From positions 795,731 through 859,730 of the forward strand of contig NZ_KI421511.1 in NCBI RefSeq assembly GCF_000473265.1: a DNA stretch of 64,000 nucleotides, in the 5' to 3' direction. Below are positions 50,652 to 60,015 of this stretch, one piece after another. Positions within the stretch are counted from its first letter, which is position 1. Each line of letters opens with the position of its first letter. This DNA comes from Amycolatopsis thermoflava N1165 (GTDB lineage Bacteria; Actinomycetota; Actinomycetes; Mycobacteriales; Pseudonocardiaceae). The translations under genes were made by a program, and so were the position numbers. Under the pieces are notes generated by a model, which had not been told where the DNA came from, did not search any database, and saw only the letters and a program-made list of their open reading frames with translations.

Positions 50652-52465
50652 GATCCCGCTCCCTGAGCGGTGAAGGCGAATCGCTCCCAGAGGAAGACGG
50701 GAGACTGGGGCGTGTAGGTGCCCTCGATTTGGAACAGCAGGTAGCGGCCCGCGCCGCGCACGTACTCGTGGTCGTCGTCGGCCGCCGCGGCCACGGTGTC
50801 TCGGAAGGGCCGCACATGCTCGGGTGGCAGGGCGGTGAGCGCGTTGAGCGCCTCCAGGCGGACCGGGGCGGGCTGCGCGGCGGCCGAGAGTCCGGAAAGG
50901 ACCGCCACGGCGTTCTCGTCGCCGGCGAAACGGGCGAGGGACTCGGCCGCGGGAATCACGACGAAGGGGTCGGGATCGTCGCCGACGACGGCGCGCAGCC
51001 GCGCCGCCTGCTCGGTCGCCGCGGCGCCGAGCGCGAGGATCCCGATCGCGCCCCAGCGGCGGACCGTCGCGTCGGGGTCGTCCAGGGCGCGGAGAAAACG
51101 GGGCAGTTCCGCGGGATCCTGGCGGGTCACCGCGTCGGCGACGTCGAGGACGCGCTCCAGCGGGTACCGGCCCGGCTCGCGGCTGCGCTCGTAACCCTCC
51201 ACGGGGGAGCCTTCGGGCAGGAAACCGTTGTCGTGCACCGCGAGCAGGTGGGCGCGCAGCGCGCGGGCCAGGCGCTCCTCGACCGCGGCGTGGTGCGGAT
51301 CGCCCGCCAGGTTGACGACCTGGTCGGGGTCGCGGACGGTGTCGTAGAGCTCGACACCGGGCTTGGGGCGCCAGAACGCGTCCTGGACGGGGTCCAGCCG
51401 GCCGGCCCGGTGCTCCTCCTCCCACGACTGGTAGGCCGCGGCGAGCCAGGCGAACCCGAGGTGCCGGCCGTGGGGGCGGTGCGGGTGGTAGTTGCGGATG
51501 TAGCGGTACCGGCCGTCGCGCACCGTGCGGATGACGTCCGGGCGTTCGTCCATGCGGTTGCGCATGCCGAAAGCGAGCCCGGCCGCCGGGTCGAAGGCCG
51601 GCTGCGCGAGGCTGAGTCCCGCCATGTGGCCGGGGATCCCCCCGCCGGCGAGGTCCACCAGGGTGGGCGGGATGCGGATCGTGCTCACCGCGGCTTCGAT
51701 CCGCGTGCCGCGCGCGGGGAAGCGAGCGGCGAAGCGGTCCGGCGCCGCGATGATCAGCGGCACCTGGAGCCCCTCGTCGTAAAGGAACCGTTTGGAGCGC
51801 GGGTGGACGCCGCCGTGGTCGGAGGTGTGGATGACGATCGTGTCGCCGGCCAGCCCGTCCGCGGTCAGCTGGGCGAGGAGTTCGCCGACGAAGGCGTCCA
51901 GGTTCGCGATGTGCCGGTAGTGGCGCGCGAGGTCGCCGCGCACGGCCGGCGTGTCCGGCAGGTAGGCGGGCACGCGGACCGCCGCGGGTGCGACCTCCGG
52001 GGTCTCCGGTGTGAACACCGAGCTTTCGTGTGTGCCGTCGAAGTTGAACACGGCGAGAAACGGGGCACCGGCCGGACGGTTGCGCCAGTGCGCGTCCGGT
52101 GAGCTCTCGTGCCAGATCGCGGCCGGGTCGAGGGTGGCGTTGTAGTCGGTTTTGGCGTTGTTGGTGCAGTAGTAGCCGAGATCGCGCAGAATCTCCGGGT
52201 ACGTCCGCATCCAGCCGGGGATCTTGGCGCGGGCGCGCTGGTGGTTGGCCGGCGCGTTGCTCTCCGGGGCCACGCCGGTGAGCAGCGCGAACCGGGAGGG
52301 CGCGCACACCGGGGCGGCACTGAAGGCGTGCTCGAAGACAACTCCGCGCCGGGCCAGGGCGTCCAGGTGGGGAGTCCGGGCGTGCGGGTCGCCGTAGCAG
52401 CCGAACCGGGGCGGACAGTCCTCGCCGACGATCCACAGGATGTTCGGACGCTGGTCCGGCGGCAT
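50648..52465 (-). CDS. Type I sulfatase 2 with HEAT-like C-terminus
   Basis: This 605-residue sulfatase begins RPNILWIVGEDCPPRFGCYG. Cys54 in SAAPVCAPSRFALLTG is the formylglycine site (C-x-P-S-R). Metal-site residues recur in IHTSDHGGVHPRSKRFLYDE. After about residue 460 comes a helical extension with HEAT-like repeats (LPRFLRALDDPDATVRRWGA, RFAGDENAVAVLSGLSA). No signal peptide is present. It is first in the operon and its promoter region holds the twin LacI operators. The GEDCP start resembles heparan N-sulfatase-type enzymes, but that is only a hint of substrate. Confidence 0.9.
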   Translation of the reverse strand: MPPDQRPNILWIVGEDCPPRFGCYGDPHARTPHLDALARRGVVFEHAFSAAPVCAPSRFALLTGVAPESNAPANHQRARAKIPGWMRTYPEILRDLGYYCTNNAKTDYNATLDPAAIWHESSPDAHWRNRPAGAPFLAVFNFDGTHESSVFTPETPEVAPAAVRVPAYLPDTPAVRGDLARHYRHIANLDAFVGELLAQLTADGLAGDTIVIHTSDHGGVHPRSKRFLYDEGLQVPLIIAAPDRFAARFPARGTRIEAAVSTIRIPPTLVDLAGGGIPGHMAGLSLAQPAFDPAAGLAFGMRNRMDERPDVIRTVRDGRYRYIRNYHPHRPHGRHLGFAWLAAAYQSWEEEHRAGRLDPVQDAFWRPKPGVELYDTVRDPDQVVNLAGDPHHAAVEERLARALRAHLLAVHDNGFLPEGSPVEGYERSREPGRYPLERVLDVADAVTRQDPAELPRFLRALDDPDATVRRWGAIGILALGAAATEQAARLRAVVGDDPDPFVVIPAAESLARFAGDENAVAVLSGLSAAAQPAPVRLEALNALTALPPEHVRPFRDTVAAAADDDHEYVRGAGRYLLFQIEGTYTPQSPVFLWERFAFTAQGAGS

Positions 52466-52500
52466 GCGCTGCTCCTTGCACTGCGTTGCACCGAGGCTTG

Positions 52501-52540
52501 TTACACGTGTAACTTGGTTGCCGCAGAGTTACACGTGTCA
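52501..52540. promoter_or_regulatory. Twin LacI-type operators
   Basis: TTACACGTGTAA (52501-52512) is a perfect palindrome with CG at the centre, as LacI-family proteins prefer. TTACACGTGTCA (52529-52540) is a near copy 28 bp further on. Both lie in the 115-bp gap between sulfatase 2 (minus) and the lacI-like gene (plus), and so can control both. The spacing is close to three helical turns, which suits cooperative binding. Confidence 0.8.
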
Positions 52541-52580
52541 TCAGCTGGGGCAAGTGATCCCAGAATGTGGAGGGCCGCGC

Positions 52581-53594
52581 GTGACCAGTGGTTCCGGGTC
52601 TCGCCCGACCAGCGCCGACGTGGCGCGGCTGGCCGGGGTCTCCAGGGCGACGGTGTCCTATGTGCTCAACGGTAAGGACGGCCACCGGGTCAGCGAGGCG
52701 ACGCGCGACAAGGTGCTCGCCGCGGTGCGGACCCTGGACTACGCGCCGAACGCGGCGGCGCGGACGTTGCGCGCCGGGCACGGCGACGTGGTGCTGATGC
52801 CGCTGCCCAGCCTGCCGCTGAGCCCGCCGATCGACGCGAACATCCAGCACCTGGACCGCGAGCTCGCCGAGCGGGGCCTGCGCCTGTTGCTGCACGGTGA
52901 CCGCTCCGGCGCCGGCGCGGCCGGTGTGCGGTCCTTCGCCGAGCTGCGTCCGGCGGCGGTGTTGCTGGACGCGCACCGGTGCACCCCGTCGGCGGTGCGC
53001 CTGCTCACGGGGGCCGGTGCGGTGGTGCTGGCGATCGGCAAGCCGCGCAGCGCGCGTGTGCCGTACCTGCCGATGGACTCCGTCGCGGTCGCCCGCCTGG
53101 CGACGCGCTACCTCCTCGACCAGGGGCACCGGCGCCTGGCGTGCCTGGTGCCCGGACCGCCGCTCGTGCCGCTGTCCGAGCCGCGGTTCGCCGCGGTGGC
53201 CGGCCTGGCGGCGGACGCCGGGGTGCCGGTGGAACGGGTGGACTGCCGCATGGACGTGGACAGCCTGCGGCCGGCGGTGGCCCGCTGGCGCGGGTCGGCT
53301 CGTCGCCGGCCGACGGCCGTGTACGCCTACAACGACGAATTCGCGCTGCTGCTGATCGAGGCATTGCGCGGGGCCGGTCTGCGGGTTCCCGGGGACATCG
53401 CGGTGATCGGCTCGGGGAGCTTCCCCATGGGAGCCGTGCTGCGCCCGACGCTGACGACGACGCACATCCCGGCCGGGCAGATCGCGCGGGCGCAGGCGTC
53501 GACGGTGCGGCGCCTGCTGGACGGGGAGCCGCTGAACCACGAGGAGATGGCCGCGGCGATGCAGCCGGTCCTCACGGTGCGCGAGTCGGCCTGA
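52581..53594 (+). CDS. LacI-family transcriptional regulator
   Basis: This 337-residue repressor starts with GTG after GGAGGG. The helix-turn-helix and hinge are RPTSADVARLAGVSRATVSY and LDYAPNAAARTLRAG. A periplasmic-binding-type effector domain follows, with ARLATRYLLDQGHRRLACLV and AVYAYNDEFALLLIEALRGA. It probably senses a sugar-like or sulfated ligand and controls the sulfatase/transporter operon and itself through the two palindromes upstream. Confidence 0.92.
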   Translation: MTSGSGSRPTSADVARLAGVSRATVSYVLNGKDGHRVSEATRDKVLAAVRTLDYAPNAAARTLRAGHGDVVLMPLPSLPLSPPIDANIQHLDRELAERGLRLLLHGDRSGAGAAGVRSFAELRPAAVLLDAHRCTPSAVRLLTGAGAVVLAIGKPRSARVPYLPMDSVAVARLATRYLLDQGHRRLACLVPGPPLVPLSEPRFAAVAGLAADAGVPVERVDCRMDVDSLRPAVARWRGSARRRPTAVYAYNDEFALLLIEALRGAGLRVPGDIAVIGSGSFPMGAVLRPTLTTTHIPAGQIARAQASTVRRLLDGEPLNHEEMAAAMQPVLTVRESA

Positions 53595-53596
53595 TC

Positions 53597-54216
53597 GTCC
53601 CTGCCGCCGGGCGGCGAGCGAAGCTCCCGCCGACCACGACGGCCTGACGGGAACCCCCTGCGCGCCGGTCTCCTCGCGGCACTGCTCGCGGCTCGGGCCC
53701 GCGCCCACCGGAGCGGCGTGATGGGGATCAAGCGCCGCACCACGCCGCGGACCGGGCTCGCGCCGGGCGCCGCGGCCGCCCGCGACCGCGCTGCCGGAAG
53801 GCCGTCGTGTGCGTGAACGGCGCGTCGGGAGAGCGTGATGTAGAACGTCACCTTGACCGACGACGTCAGTCCCGCGCTGTCCCGGCCGACGACATCGCCG
53901 CCGTGCTGTTCGCGAGCTGACCCGTTCCACCCAGTGGCCGCCTGGTGGGATTGGTGGTCGATCCTTGCGCGGTCAACTACTGTCGCGATCATGTCGAAGG
54001 CAGTCGCCTTGGCCGGCAGGCGATACGTCGACCTGTGCCGGCTCTTCGGTTCACTCTGTCGCTGATCCCCTCCAGCACGGGCGGCCACGCACCCGTGGCC
54101 GGCTCGATTCTGTTCGTCCCCCGCGATTCCTGTCCCGGGATGCTTCGTCGTGCCCGGCGAATCCCCTGGGGTCCCCGTTTTCCGGTTTTCGGTACCGAGA
54201 GGTTCGGTCTCCCGCC
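53597..54216. other. Intergenic region without recognisable gene
   Basis: 620 bp between the lacI-like gene and the APC permease. Both strands have open frames but none with a family match, ribosome site and start. One short plus-strand frame begins with ATG at 53991 (MSKAVALAGRRYVDL), 24 codons, without a clear ribosome site. Codon periodicity is weak and the composition is slightly less GC-rich near 53930-54060, so it may contain decayed sequence. GAGAGG at 54197-54202 is the likely ribosome site of the permease. Confidence 0.4.
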
Positions 54217-55719
54217 ATGACTGCAGAAAGTTCCACCCCGGCCGGCGCGCCCGCGGTTCTCGACCCGCCAGACGGCGAACTGCGCACCGGCGCCGTGTCC
54301 GGACTGGGGGTTTTCGCCCAGGGCCTGGCCGCCGCGGCACCCAGTGTCGCGATCGCCAGCGTCCCGGGCTCGCTGTTCCTCGTCAGCGGCAAAGGTGCGC
54401 TATGGGCGGCGATCATCGGCGGGGTGCTCGTGTACCTGGTCGCCAGGGTGATCGCGTTACAGGCACGGCGGACGGTCTCGTCCGGTTCACTCGGCACGTA
54501 CGCGGGTAACGGTCTCGGCCCGGTCGCCGCGTTCGTGACCGGGTGGGCACTGATCCTCGGGTACATCGGGTTCGCGGCGGGCGGTGTGCTCGGGGCGGTC
54601 CTGTACTTCAATTCGTTCCTGCAGGAGATCGGTCTGCACACCGATCACCTGGTGGTCAAGATCGTGCTCCTGGTGCTGGCGACCGCCGCGGCGCTCTACA
54701 TCCCCTTCCGCGGCGTGAGCGTGTCGGTGAAGCTGGGGCTGGGGTTCGAAATCGTGTCCCTGGTGGCGATCGCGGTCATCCTGGTGGCCTCCTACGTCGC
54801 CTACGGGGCGCGCATCGACGGTGCGCAGTTCGACCTGTCCCACCTGGGACACAGCACCACGCTGATCGCCGCCGTCACAGCGGTCGGGTCCTACGCCGGG
54901 TTCGAGAGCGCTGCCTCACTCGGGCACGAAGCGCGCGACGCGCACCGCAATGTGCCCCGCGCGATCCTGCGGCTTGTCATCGGACTGGCGGTGCTGTACC
55001 TGCTGGCCACCTATCCGGAAGTCCTCGGTTTCCAAGGGCCCGAACCACTCGGCACGGACAGCACGCCGCTGCCGGTGGTGGCCCAGAACGCCGGGGTCGG
55101 CTGGGTGACCTACGTCGTCGACCTGTCGCTGGGCACCGCGATGATCGTGTTCTCCTCGGCGGTCATCAACTCCGGCGCCCGCAGCCTGTTCACCCTCGCC
55201 CGCGAGGGCGCGCTCCCTGGCCCACTGGGTCGCGTGCACCCGCGCTTCCGCACACCGCATCCGGCGATCGCGCTCGTCGGGCTGGTCGGGTTCGTGATCG
55301 GGCTGATCGGCACCGTCACCTCGGTCGGCCGCTTCCAGTGGGACGTCTACGTGGGCATCGTCTCCAGCTACGCGTACCTGTTCGCCTACCTGCTGGTGAC
55401 GATCGCGACGCCGCTGTGGCTGCGCAGGATCAAGGCGCTCACGCCGGGCGGCCTCGTGGTGTCGGTGCTCGCGGCCGTGGGCATCTTGTACGTGATCTAC
55501 AAGAACCTCGTGCCGGCGCCGGAGGGCGCATACCGGTACCTGCCCTACGTGTTCCTCGTGCTGCTGCTGGCCGGGCTGGCCCGCTTCCTCCGGCTGCGCG
55601 CCGTGCGCCCCGAGGCCGCGGCCAGGGTGGGTTCGATCCAGACCCTGTCCGAATCGGAGCAGGTGCGCCTGGCCGAACTCGGCATCCTCGACACCATCCG
55701 CCGCCGCGACCTCCGTTGA
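54217..55719 (+). CDS. APC-family amino acid/polyamine permease
   Basis: This 500-residue permease has about twelve hydrophobic segments. The first, GLGVFAQGLAAAAPSVAIAS, and SSGSLGTYAGNGLGPVAAFV are typical of the APC superfamily. GSYAGFESAASLGHEARDAH is the conserved helix 6-8 region (FxGFE). The C-terminal 60 residues are charged and cytoplasmic. Substrate could be an amino acid or amine, for example a product of the neighbouring monooxygenase. It is 61 bp upstream of the acetyltransferase gene. Confidence 0.88.
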   Translation: MTAESSTPAGAPAVLDPPDGELRTGAVSGLGVFAQGLAAAAPSVAIASVPGSLFLVSGKGALWAAIIGGVLVYLVARVIALQARRTVSSGSLGTYAGNGLGPVAAFVTGWALILGYIGFAAGGVLGAVLYFNSFLQEIGLHTDHLVVKIVLLVLATAAALYIPFRGVSVSVKLGLGFEIVSLVAIAVILVASYVAYGARIDGAQFDLSHLGHSTTLIAAVTAVGSYAGFESAASLGHEARDAHRNVPRAILRLVIGLAVLYLLATYPEVLGFQGPEPLGTDSTPLPVVAQNAGVGWVTYVVDLSLGTAMIVFSSAVINSGARSLFTLAREGALPGPLGRVHPRFRTPHPAIALVGLVGFVIGLIGTVTSVGRFQWDVYVGIVSSYAYLFAYLLVTIATPLWLRRIKALTPGGLVVSVLAAVGILYVIYKNLVPAPEGAYRYLPYVFLVLLLAGLARFLRLRAVRPEAAARVGSIQTLSESEQVRLAELGILDTIRRRDLR

Positions 55720-55780
55720 CGAGCCGCACCACCCACTACTTCGCCGGCCTCGTCGCGGACGGCGGGAACGGAGGAATCCG

Positions 55781-56980
55781 GTGACAGAGCACATCCGGAC
55801 GTTGACCACCGCGGACGAGATCAACGCCGGCTTCCGCGTGTTCCTGCGCGCCATGGTCGGGCTGCCGATCCACGACGTGGACGCCGTGGAGGTGACCGAC
55901 CCGGGACGCTACCTCGGCGCGCTCGACGGGACCGAGATCGTCGGCAGCACCGACTCCTACGGGAGCTGGCTGGCCGTGCCGGGTGGCGCGCGCGTGCCGC
56001 ACGCGGCGGTCACGCACGTCGGCGTGCTGCCGACGCACCGGCGCCGTGGCATCGTCAGCAGGCTCATCGCGCGGCAGCTCGAGGACATCGCTGCGCGAGG
56101 CGAGGTGGTCGCGTCGCTGCGGGCTTCGGAAGCGGTGATCTACGAGCGGTTCGGGTACGGGGTCGCCAGTTCCGCGCGATCCGCGCGCGTGAACCTGCGC
56201 CGCGCCGGGCTCCGTCCGGAAGTGCCCGCGGGCGGCCGGGTCCGGCTCCTCGACGGCGCGGTGACGACGGAGGCCCTCGCCGGCATCGCCGACCGGGCGG
56301 CGTGGCCGGGCGCGATCGGCCGTCCCGCGGGCTGGTGGCGGCTGCGGGAGATCCTTCGCGCGGCGGACCCGGTCACGCACTACGTCGTGGTGCACAGCAC
56401 CGACGGCGTCGACGACGGCTACGCGGTCTACCGGCCCCTGGACACCGGCGGCTGGTTCGCCAGCCAGGAGAAGACCGTCACCGTCACCGATTTCGTCGCC
56501 CTCACCGACTCGGCGCGGGCGGGGCTGTGGCGCCACCTGCTGTCCCTGGACCTGGTGGACGTGATCGCGTTCGAGTCGCTGCCGCTGGACGATCCGCTGC
56601 CGCTCGCCGTCGTCGACCGCAGGGCGGTCGAGCTGGGTCCCGAGCGCGACGAAACCTGGCTTCGTCTGGTCGACGTCGAGGCCGCGTTGCGCGAGCGCGC
56701 CTGGGGTGAGGAGGACCCGGTCGCGCTCCGCGTCAACGACCCCCTCCTGGATAGCAACAACGGCACCTTCGAAGTGGGCCCGAAATCCGTGGCGCGCACG
56801 AACGCCGCCCCGCACCTGAGCGCCGACGTCGCGACGCTGGCCGCCGCCTACCTGGGCGGTACCCGGTGGCGCCACCTGGCCGCGGCCGGCCGGGTCGCGG
56901 TCCACGATCCGGACGCCCTGCGGCGTGCGGACGCCCTGTTCGCCACACCGTCGGCGCCGTTCTCCGGCACCGTGTTCTGA
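55781..56980 (+). CDS. Eis-like GNAT N-acetyltransferase
   Basis: This 399-residue protein has GTG start with GGAGGA. The acetyl-CoA site is in THVGVLPTHRRRGIVSRLIA (V-x-P-x-x-R-R-x-G). Tyr in AVIYERFGYGVA is the expected proton donor. The size, the second GNAT-like fold and the C-terminal sterol-carrier-like part ending in a carboxy-terminal Phe match the Eis family, which acetylates amines on aminoglycosides or peptides. Its role here is unclear: it could detoxify an amine or belong to a cellular defence unrelated to the neighbours. Confidence 0.85.
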   Translation: MTEHIRTLTTADEINAGFRVFLRAMVGLPIHDVDAVEVTDPGRYLGALDGTEIVGSTDSYGSWLAVPGGARVPHAAVTHVGVLPTHRRRGIVSRLIARQLEDIAARGEVVASLRASEAVIYERFGYGVASSARSARVNLRRAGLRPEVPAGGRVRLLDGAVTTEALAGIADRAAWPGAIGRPAGWWRLREILRAADPVTHYVVVHSTDGVDDGYAVYRPLDTGGWFASQEKTVTVTDFVALTDSARAGLWRHLLSLDLVDVIAFESLPLDDPLPLAVVDRRAVELGPERDETWLRLVDVEAALRERAWGEEDPVALRVNDPLLDSNNGTFEVGPKSVARTNAAPHLSADVATLAAAYLGGTRWRHLAAAGRVAVHDPDALRRADALFATPSAPFSGTVF

Positions 56981-56999
56981 CCCGACAGGAGATTCTTCG

Positions 57000-58300
57000 A
57001 TGACCCGTCAGCTCCACCTGCTGCTCCTGGGCAATCCGCGGTTCGGCAGTTCCTGGCGCTACCCCGGGGTGGTGAACGGTCCCGCCGCCGTCCTGGAATC
57101 CGTGATCGAGGCGGCGAAAACGGCCGAACGCGGAACGTTCGACGCGATCTTCTTCGCCGACACCCTCAACTACGGCCCCGACGCCGCCTGGCCGCACAAG
57201 TCCACCGAGGACTTCGAGCCGTTCACGACAACGGCGGCGCTGTCCCGGGAGACCGAACGCCTGGGGCTGGTCGTCACCGGATCGGCCACCCTGCAGGCGC
57301 CCTACCACCTCGCGCGGCAGCTGATCTCGCTCGACCACCTCAGCGGTGGACGCGCGGGCTGGAACGTGGTGACGAGCTTCGCGCAGGCGGCCGCGGACAA
57401 CTTCGGCGACGCCGGCGTGCTCGCCCACGACGAGCGGTACCGCGTCGCGGGGGAGACCCTGGAAGTGGTGCTGAAGCTGTGGAACTCGTGGGGCCCGGAC
57501 ACGATCGTCGAGGACCGCGACGCCGGTGTCTACAACGATCCGGCCCGGATCCGCGTCCCCGCGCACAAGGGCGAGTTCCACAGCGTCCGCGGACCGCTGG
57601 GCGCTTCGCCGTCGCCACAGGGGCATCCGGTGATCTTCCAAGCGGGATCCTCGCCGGCAGGACGAGCCTTCGCCGCGCGCAACGCCGAAGTCGTCTTCAC
57701 CGGCCAGGGCGATCTCGATCGCGGGCGGGGATTCGTCGAGCAGATCCACGGGCAGGCACGCTCGTCCGCCGCGACGCGGCACCCCTGGTGACACCGTCGC
57801 TGGGGTTCGTCATCGACTCCACCGAGGCGGAGGCGAAGGCGGTCGAGCGGACGCTCTTCGAGCAGTTCATCCCGGAGTACCAGATCGGGTGGCTCCAGGA
57901 GGTCGACATCGACCTCACCGGCGCGGACCTCGACGGGCCCGTACCGCTGGACGCCTTCGCCGACACGACCGAGACCCACCAGACCGCACTGGCCGGCTAC
58001 CGCGCACTGGCCACGCAGGGAACCCCCACGGTGCGCGAGTTCCTGTTCCGCACGGTGACGGCGTTCGGCGCTCGGGTCGTGGGTTCCCCGGAACGGATCG
58101 CGGACGAGATCGAGCGGTGGTTCACCGCGGGCGCCGCCGACGGCTTCATCCTCGGCCCGTCCGGCATTCCCGGGCAGCTGGACGCCTTCGTCGACCACGT
58201 CGTCCCGATCCTGCGCCGTCGCGGTCTGTTCCGGCACGAGTACGAGGGCGAGACACTGCGATCACACCTCGGGATCCCGAACCTGTTTCCCACTTCGTGA
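57000..58300 (+). pseudogene. NtaA/SnaA/DszA-type LLM monooxygenase, frameshifted
   Basis: The first frame runs from ATG 57000 (AGGAG upstream) with LDHLSGGRAGWNVVTSFAQA and FNVV-type blocks of the NtaA/SnaA/DszA family, to GFVEQIHGQARSS. One base is missing near 57765-57770: adding a G would give SGRDAAP and continue into the second frame, which carries LVTPSLGFVIDSTEAEAKAV and ends at 58300 (HLGIPNLF). The intact protein would be about 433 residues, the normal family length. These two-component FMNH2 monooxygenases act on thioethers, sulfones, NTA/EDTA or similar. As with the pair at 41239-43135, a sequencing error is possible. Confidence 0.85.
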
Positions 58301-58411
58301 GCAGGCTCAGGAAAAACCCGCGAACGTATTACATTCGGACGAGTGAACCGAGGTCCGTTGTGGACCGACCTCTCCCCAGCCTTCTCCCCGAGGAAAGAAA
58401 CCCCACCCACC

Positions 58412-60013
58412 ATGCCCTCATCCAAGCGCACACTGCTCGCGTGGACGGCCGTGGTCACGAGCCTCGTACTGACGCTCGCCGGCTGCGGTTCGGACACCGG
58501 CGCGGTCGCGGGTTCCCAGCCCCGCGACGGCGGCACGCTGATCATCGGCCAGTACCAGGAAGTGACGCAGTTCGACCCCAACCGCCAGTACTCCTGGGAG
58601 ACCTGGCGGATCGACCGCAACATCTACGAAACGCTCGTCGACGAGGACCTGTCCGCGCCCACGGGCGTGCCGAAGATCGTGCCCAGGCTGGCGACGTCGT
58701 GGACGGTGAGCCCGGACGCGACGACCTACACGTTCCAGCTGCGCCAGGGCGTGAAGTTCAGTGACGGCACACCGTTCGACGCCGAGGCCGTGCGGTTCAA
58801 CGTGCGGCGGTTCACCGATCCGTCGTTCGAGTACTACGACAAGGTGAGCGCGGCGACGATGTCACTGGTGTACGGGGACCTGGCGTCCTTCGAAGTGGTC
58901 GACGACCACACGGTGCGGTACACGTTCAAGCACCCGTTCCTCGACTTCCTCCGCCAGATCCCGAACAGTGGCAACGCCGCGTCAGGCATCTTCAGCCCGG
59001 AAGCGCTCAAGAAGTACGGCCAGGACGGGCTCGCGGACCACCCGGTCGGCACCGGGCCGTTCGTCTTCACCGAGCGCGTCCGCGGTGACCACACCACGCT
59101 GGAACGCAATCCGGAGTACTGGGGGCAGCGCCCGCACCTGGACAAGGTGATCTTCAAGCCCATCGGTGACGACCAGAGCCGGGTCGCCGCGCTGCAGACC
59201 GGCACCGTCGACGTCATCAGCCGGGTGCCACCCGATTCGGTGTCCACTTTGGAGAGCGGCGGATTCTCGGTGCCCGAGAACAAGGGTGTTCCGCAGATCA
59301 TCTACTACAGCTTCAACTTCGACAACCCGTACCTGCGGGACCAGCGGGTGCGGCAGGCGATCATCCAGGCGGTGGACCGCAAGCAGCTCGCCGCGAACAT
59401 CTACAAGGGCCACGCCGAAGCGGCCACCTCGATCGTCAACCAGGGCAACGAGGCCTACGACGCCTCGGCCGTCGACTACCCCTTCGACCCGGGGGCGGCG
59501 AAGAAGCTGCTGGCCGACGCGGGGTACCAGCCGGGCCAGGTGAAGTTCACGATCCTGTCGGACACCACCGGTCAGCCGACGGCGGAATACCTGCAGCAGT
59601 CCTTGACCGCGGTGGGCATCGACGCCTCGGTGCAGTCGTTCGAATGGATCACCTACGGCACCCGCACCGCCAACCTCCAGCCGCAGGACGGTCTGTACCT
59701 GGGCGAGTGGGGCTACGTCGCGCCCAGCTGGGTCAAGATCGCCCACAACAACAGCGTCGTCAAGCACGGCGGGGACGCGTACTCCGCCACCAGCGCGGCG
59801 ACGGTGCAGGCGATCGACGCGGCCGCGTACAACCCCGACCCGGCCAGGTCGGCCGAGTTGTGGCAGGCGGCGGCCCGGTCCTGGGCGAAGGACGCGACGA
59901 TCTTCCCGCTGCTGTCGTTCAACCGGTACTACGCCGTCGCGCCGCGGGTCGGCGGATTCGTCTGGCCGCAGCAGAACCACTACGACCTGTCCCGGGTCTG
60001 GGTGGCGGACTGA
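58412..60013 (+). CDS. Oligopeptide-type ABC substrate-binding lipoprotein 3
   Basis: This 533-residue SBP_bac_5 protein from ATG 58412 has a lipobox LTLAGC; an upstream ATG at 58343 is in frame but would bury the signal peptide. Blocks are QFDPNRQYSWETWRIDRNIY, TYTFQLRQGVKFSDGTPFDA and VRQAIIQAVDRKQLAANIYK. It heads a coupled transporter set through 63477. The importer follows a DszA-like gene and precedes a DszC-like gene, so its ligand may be an organosulfur compound. The inference rests on context. Confidence 0.9.
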   Translation: MPSSKRTLLAWTAVVTSLVLTLAGCGSDTGAVAGSQPRDGGTLIIGQYQEVTQFDPNRQYSWETWRIDRNIYETLVDEDLSAPTGVPKIVPRLATSWTVSPDATTYTFQLRQGVKFSDGTPFDAEAVRFNVRRFTDPSFEYYDKVSAATMSLVYGDLASFEVVDDHTVRYTFKHPFLDFLRQIPNSGNAASGIFSPEALKKYGQDGLADHPVGTGPFVFTERVRGDHTTLERNPEYWGQRPHLDKVIFKPIGDDQSRVAALQTGTVDVISRVPPDSVSTLESGGFSVPENKGVPQIIYYSFNFDNPYLRDQRVRQAIIQAVDRKQLAANIYKGHAEAATSIVNQGNEAYDASAVDYPFDPGAAKKLLADAGYQPGQVKFTILSDTTGQPTAEYLQQSLTAVGIDASVQSFEWITYGTRTANLQPQDGLYLGEWGYVAPSWVKIAHNNSVVKHGGDAYSATSAATVQAIDAAAYNPDPARSAELWQAAARSWAKDATIFPLLSFNRYYAVAPRVGGFVWPQQNHYDLSRVWVAD

Positions 60014-60015
60014 TC

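Noticed and set aside
53800-54060. Minus-strand frame with VKVTFYITLSRRAVH considered as a regulator gene
   Set aside because: No start with ribosome site, no recognised domain, and the surrounding frame is low-complexity arginine-rich shadow sequence.
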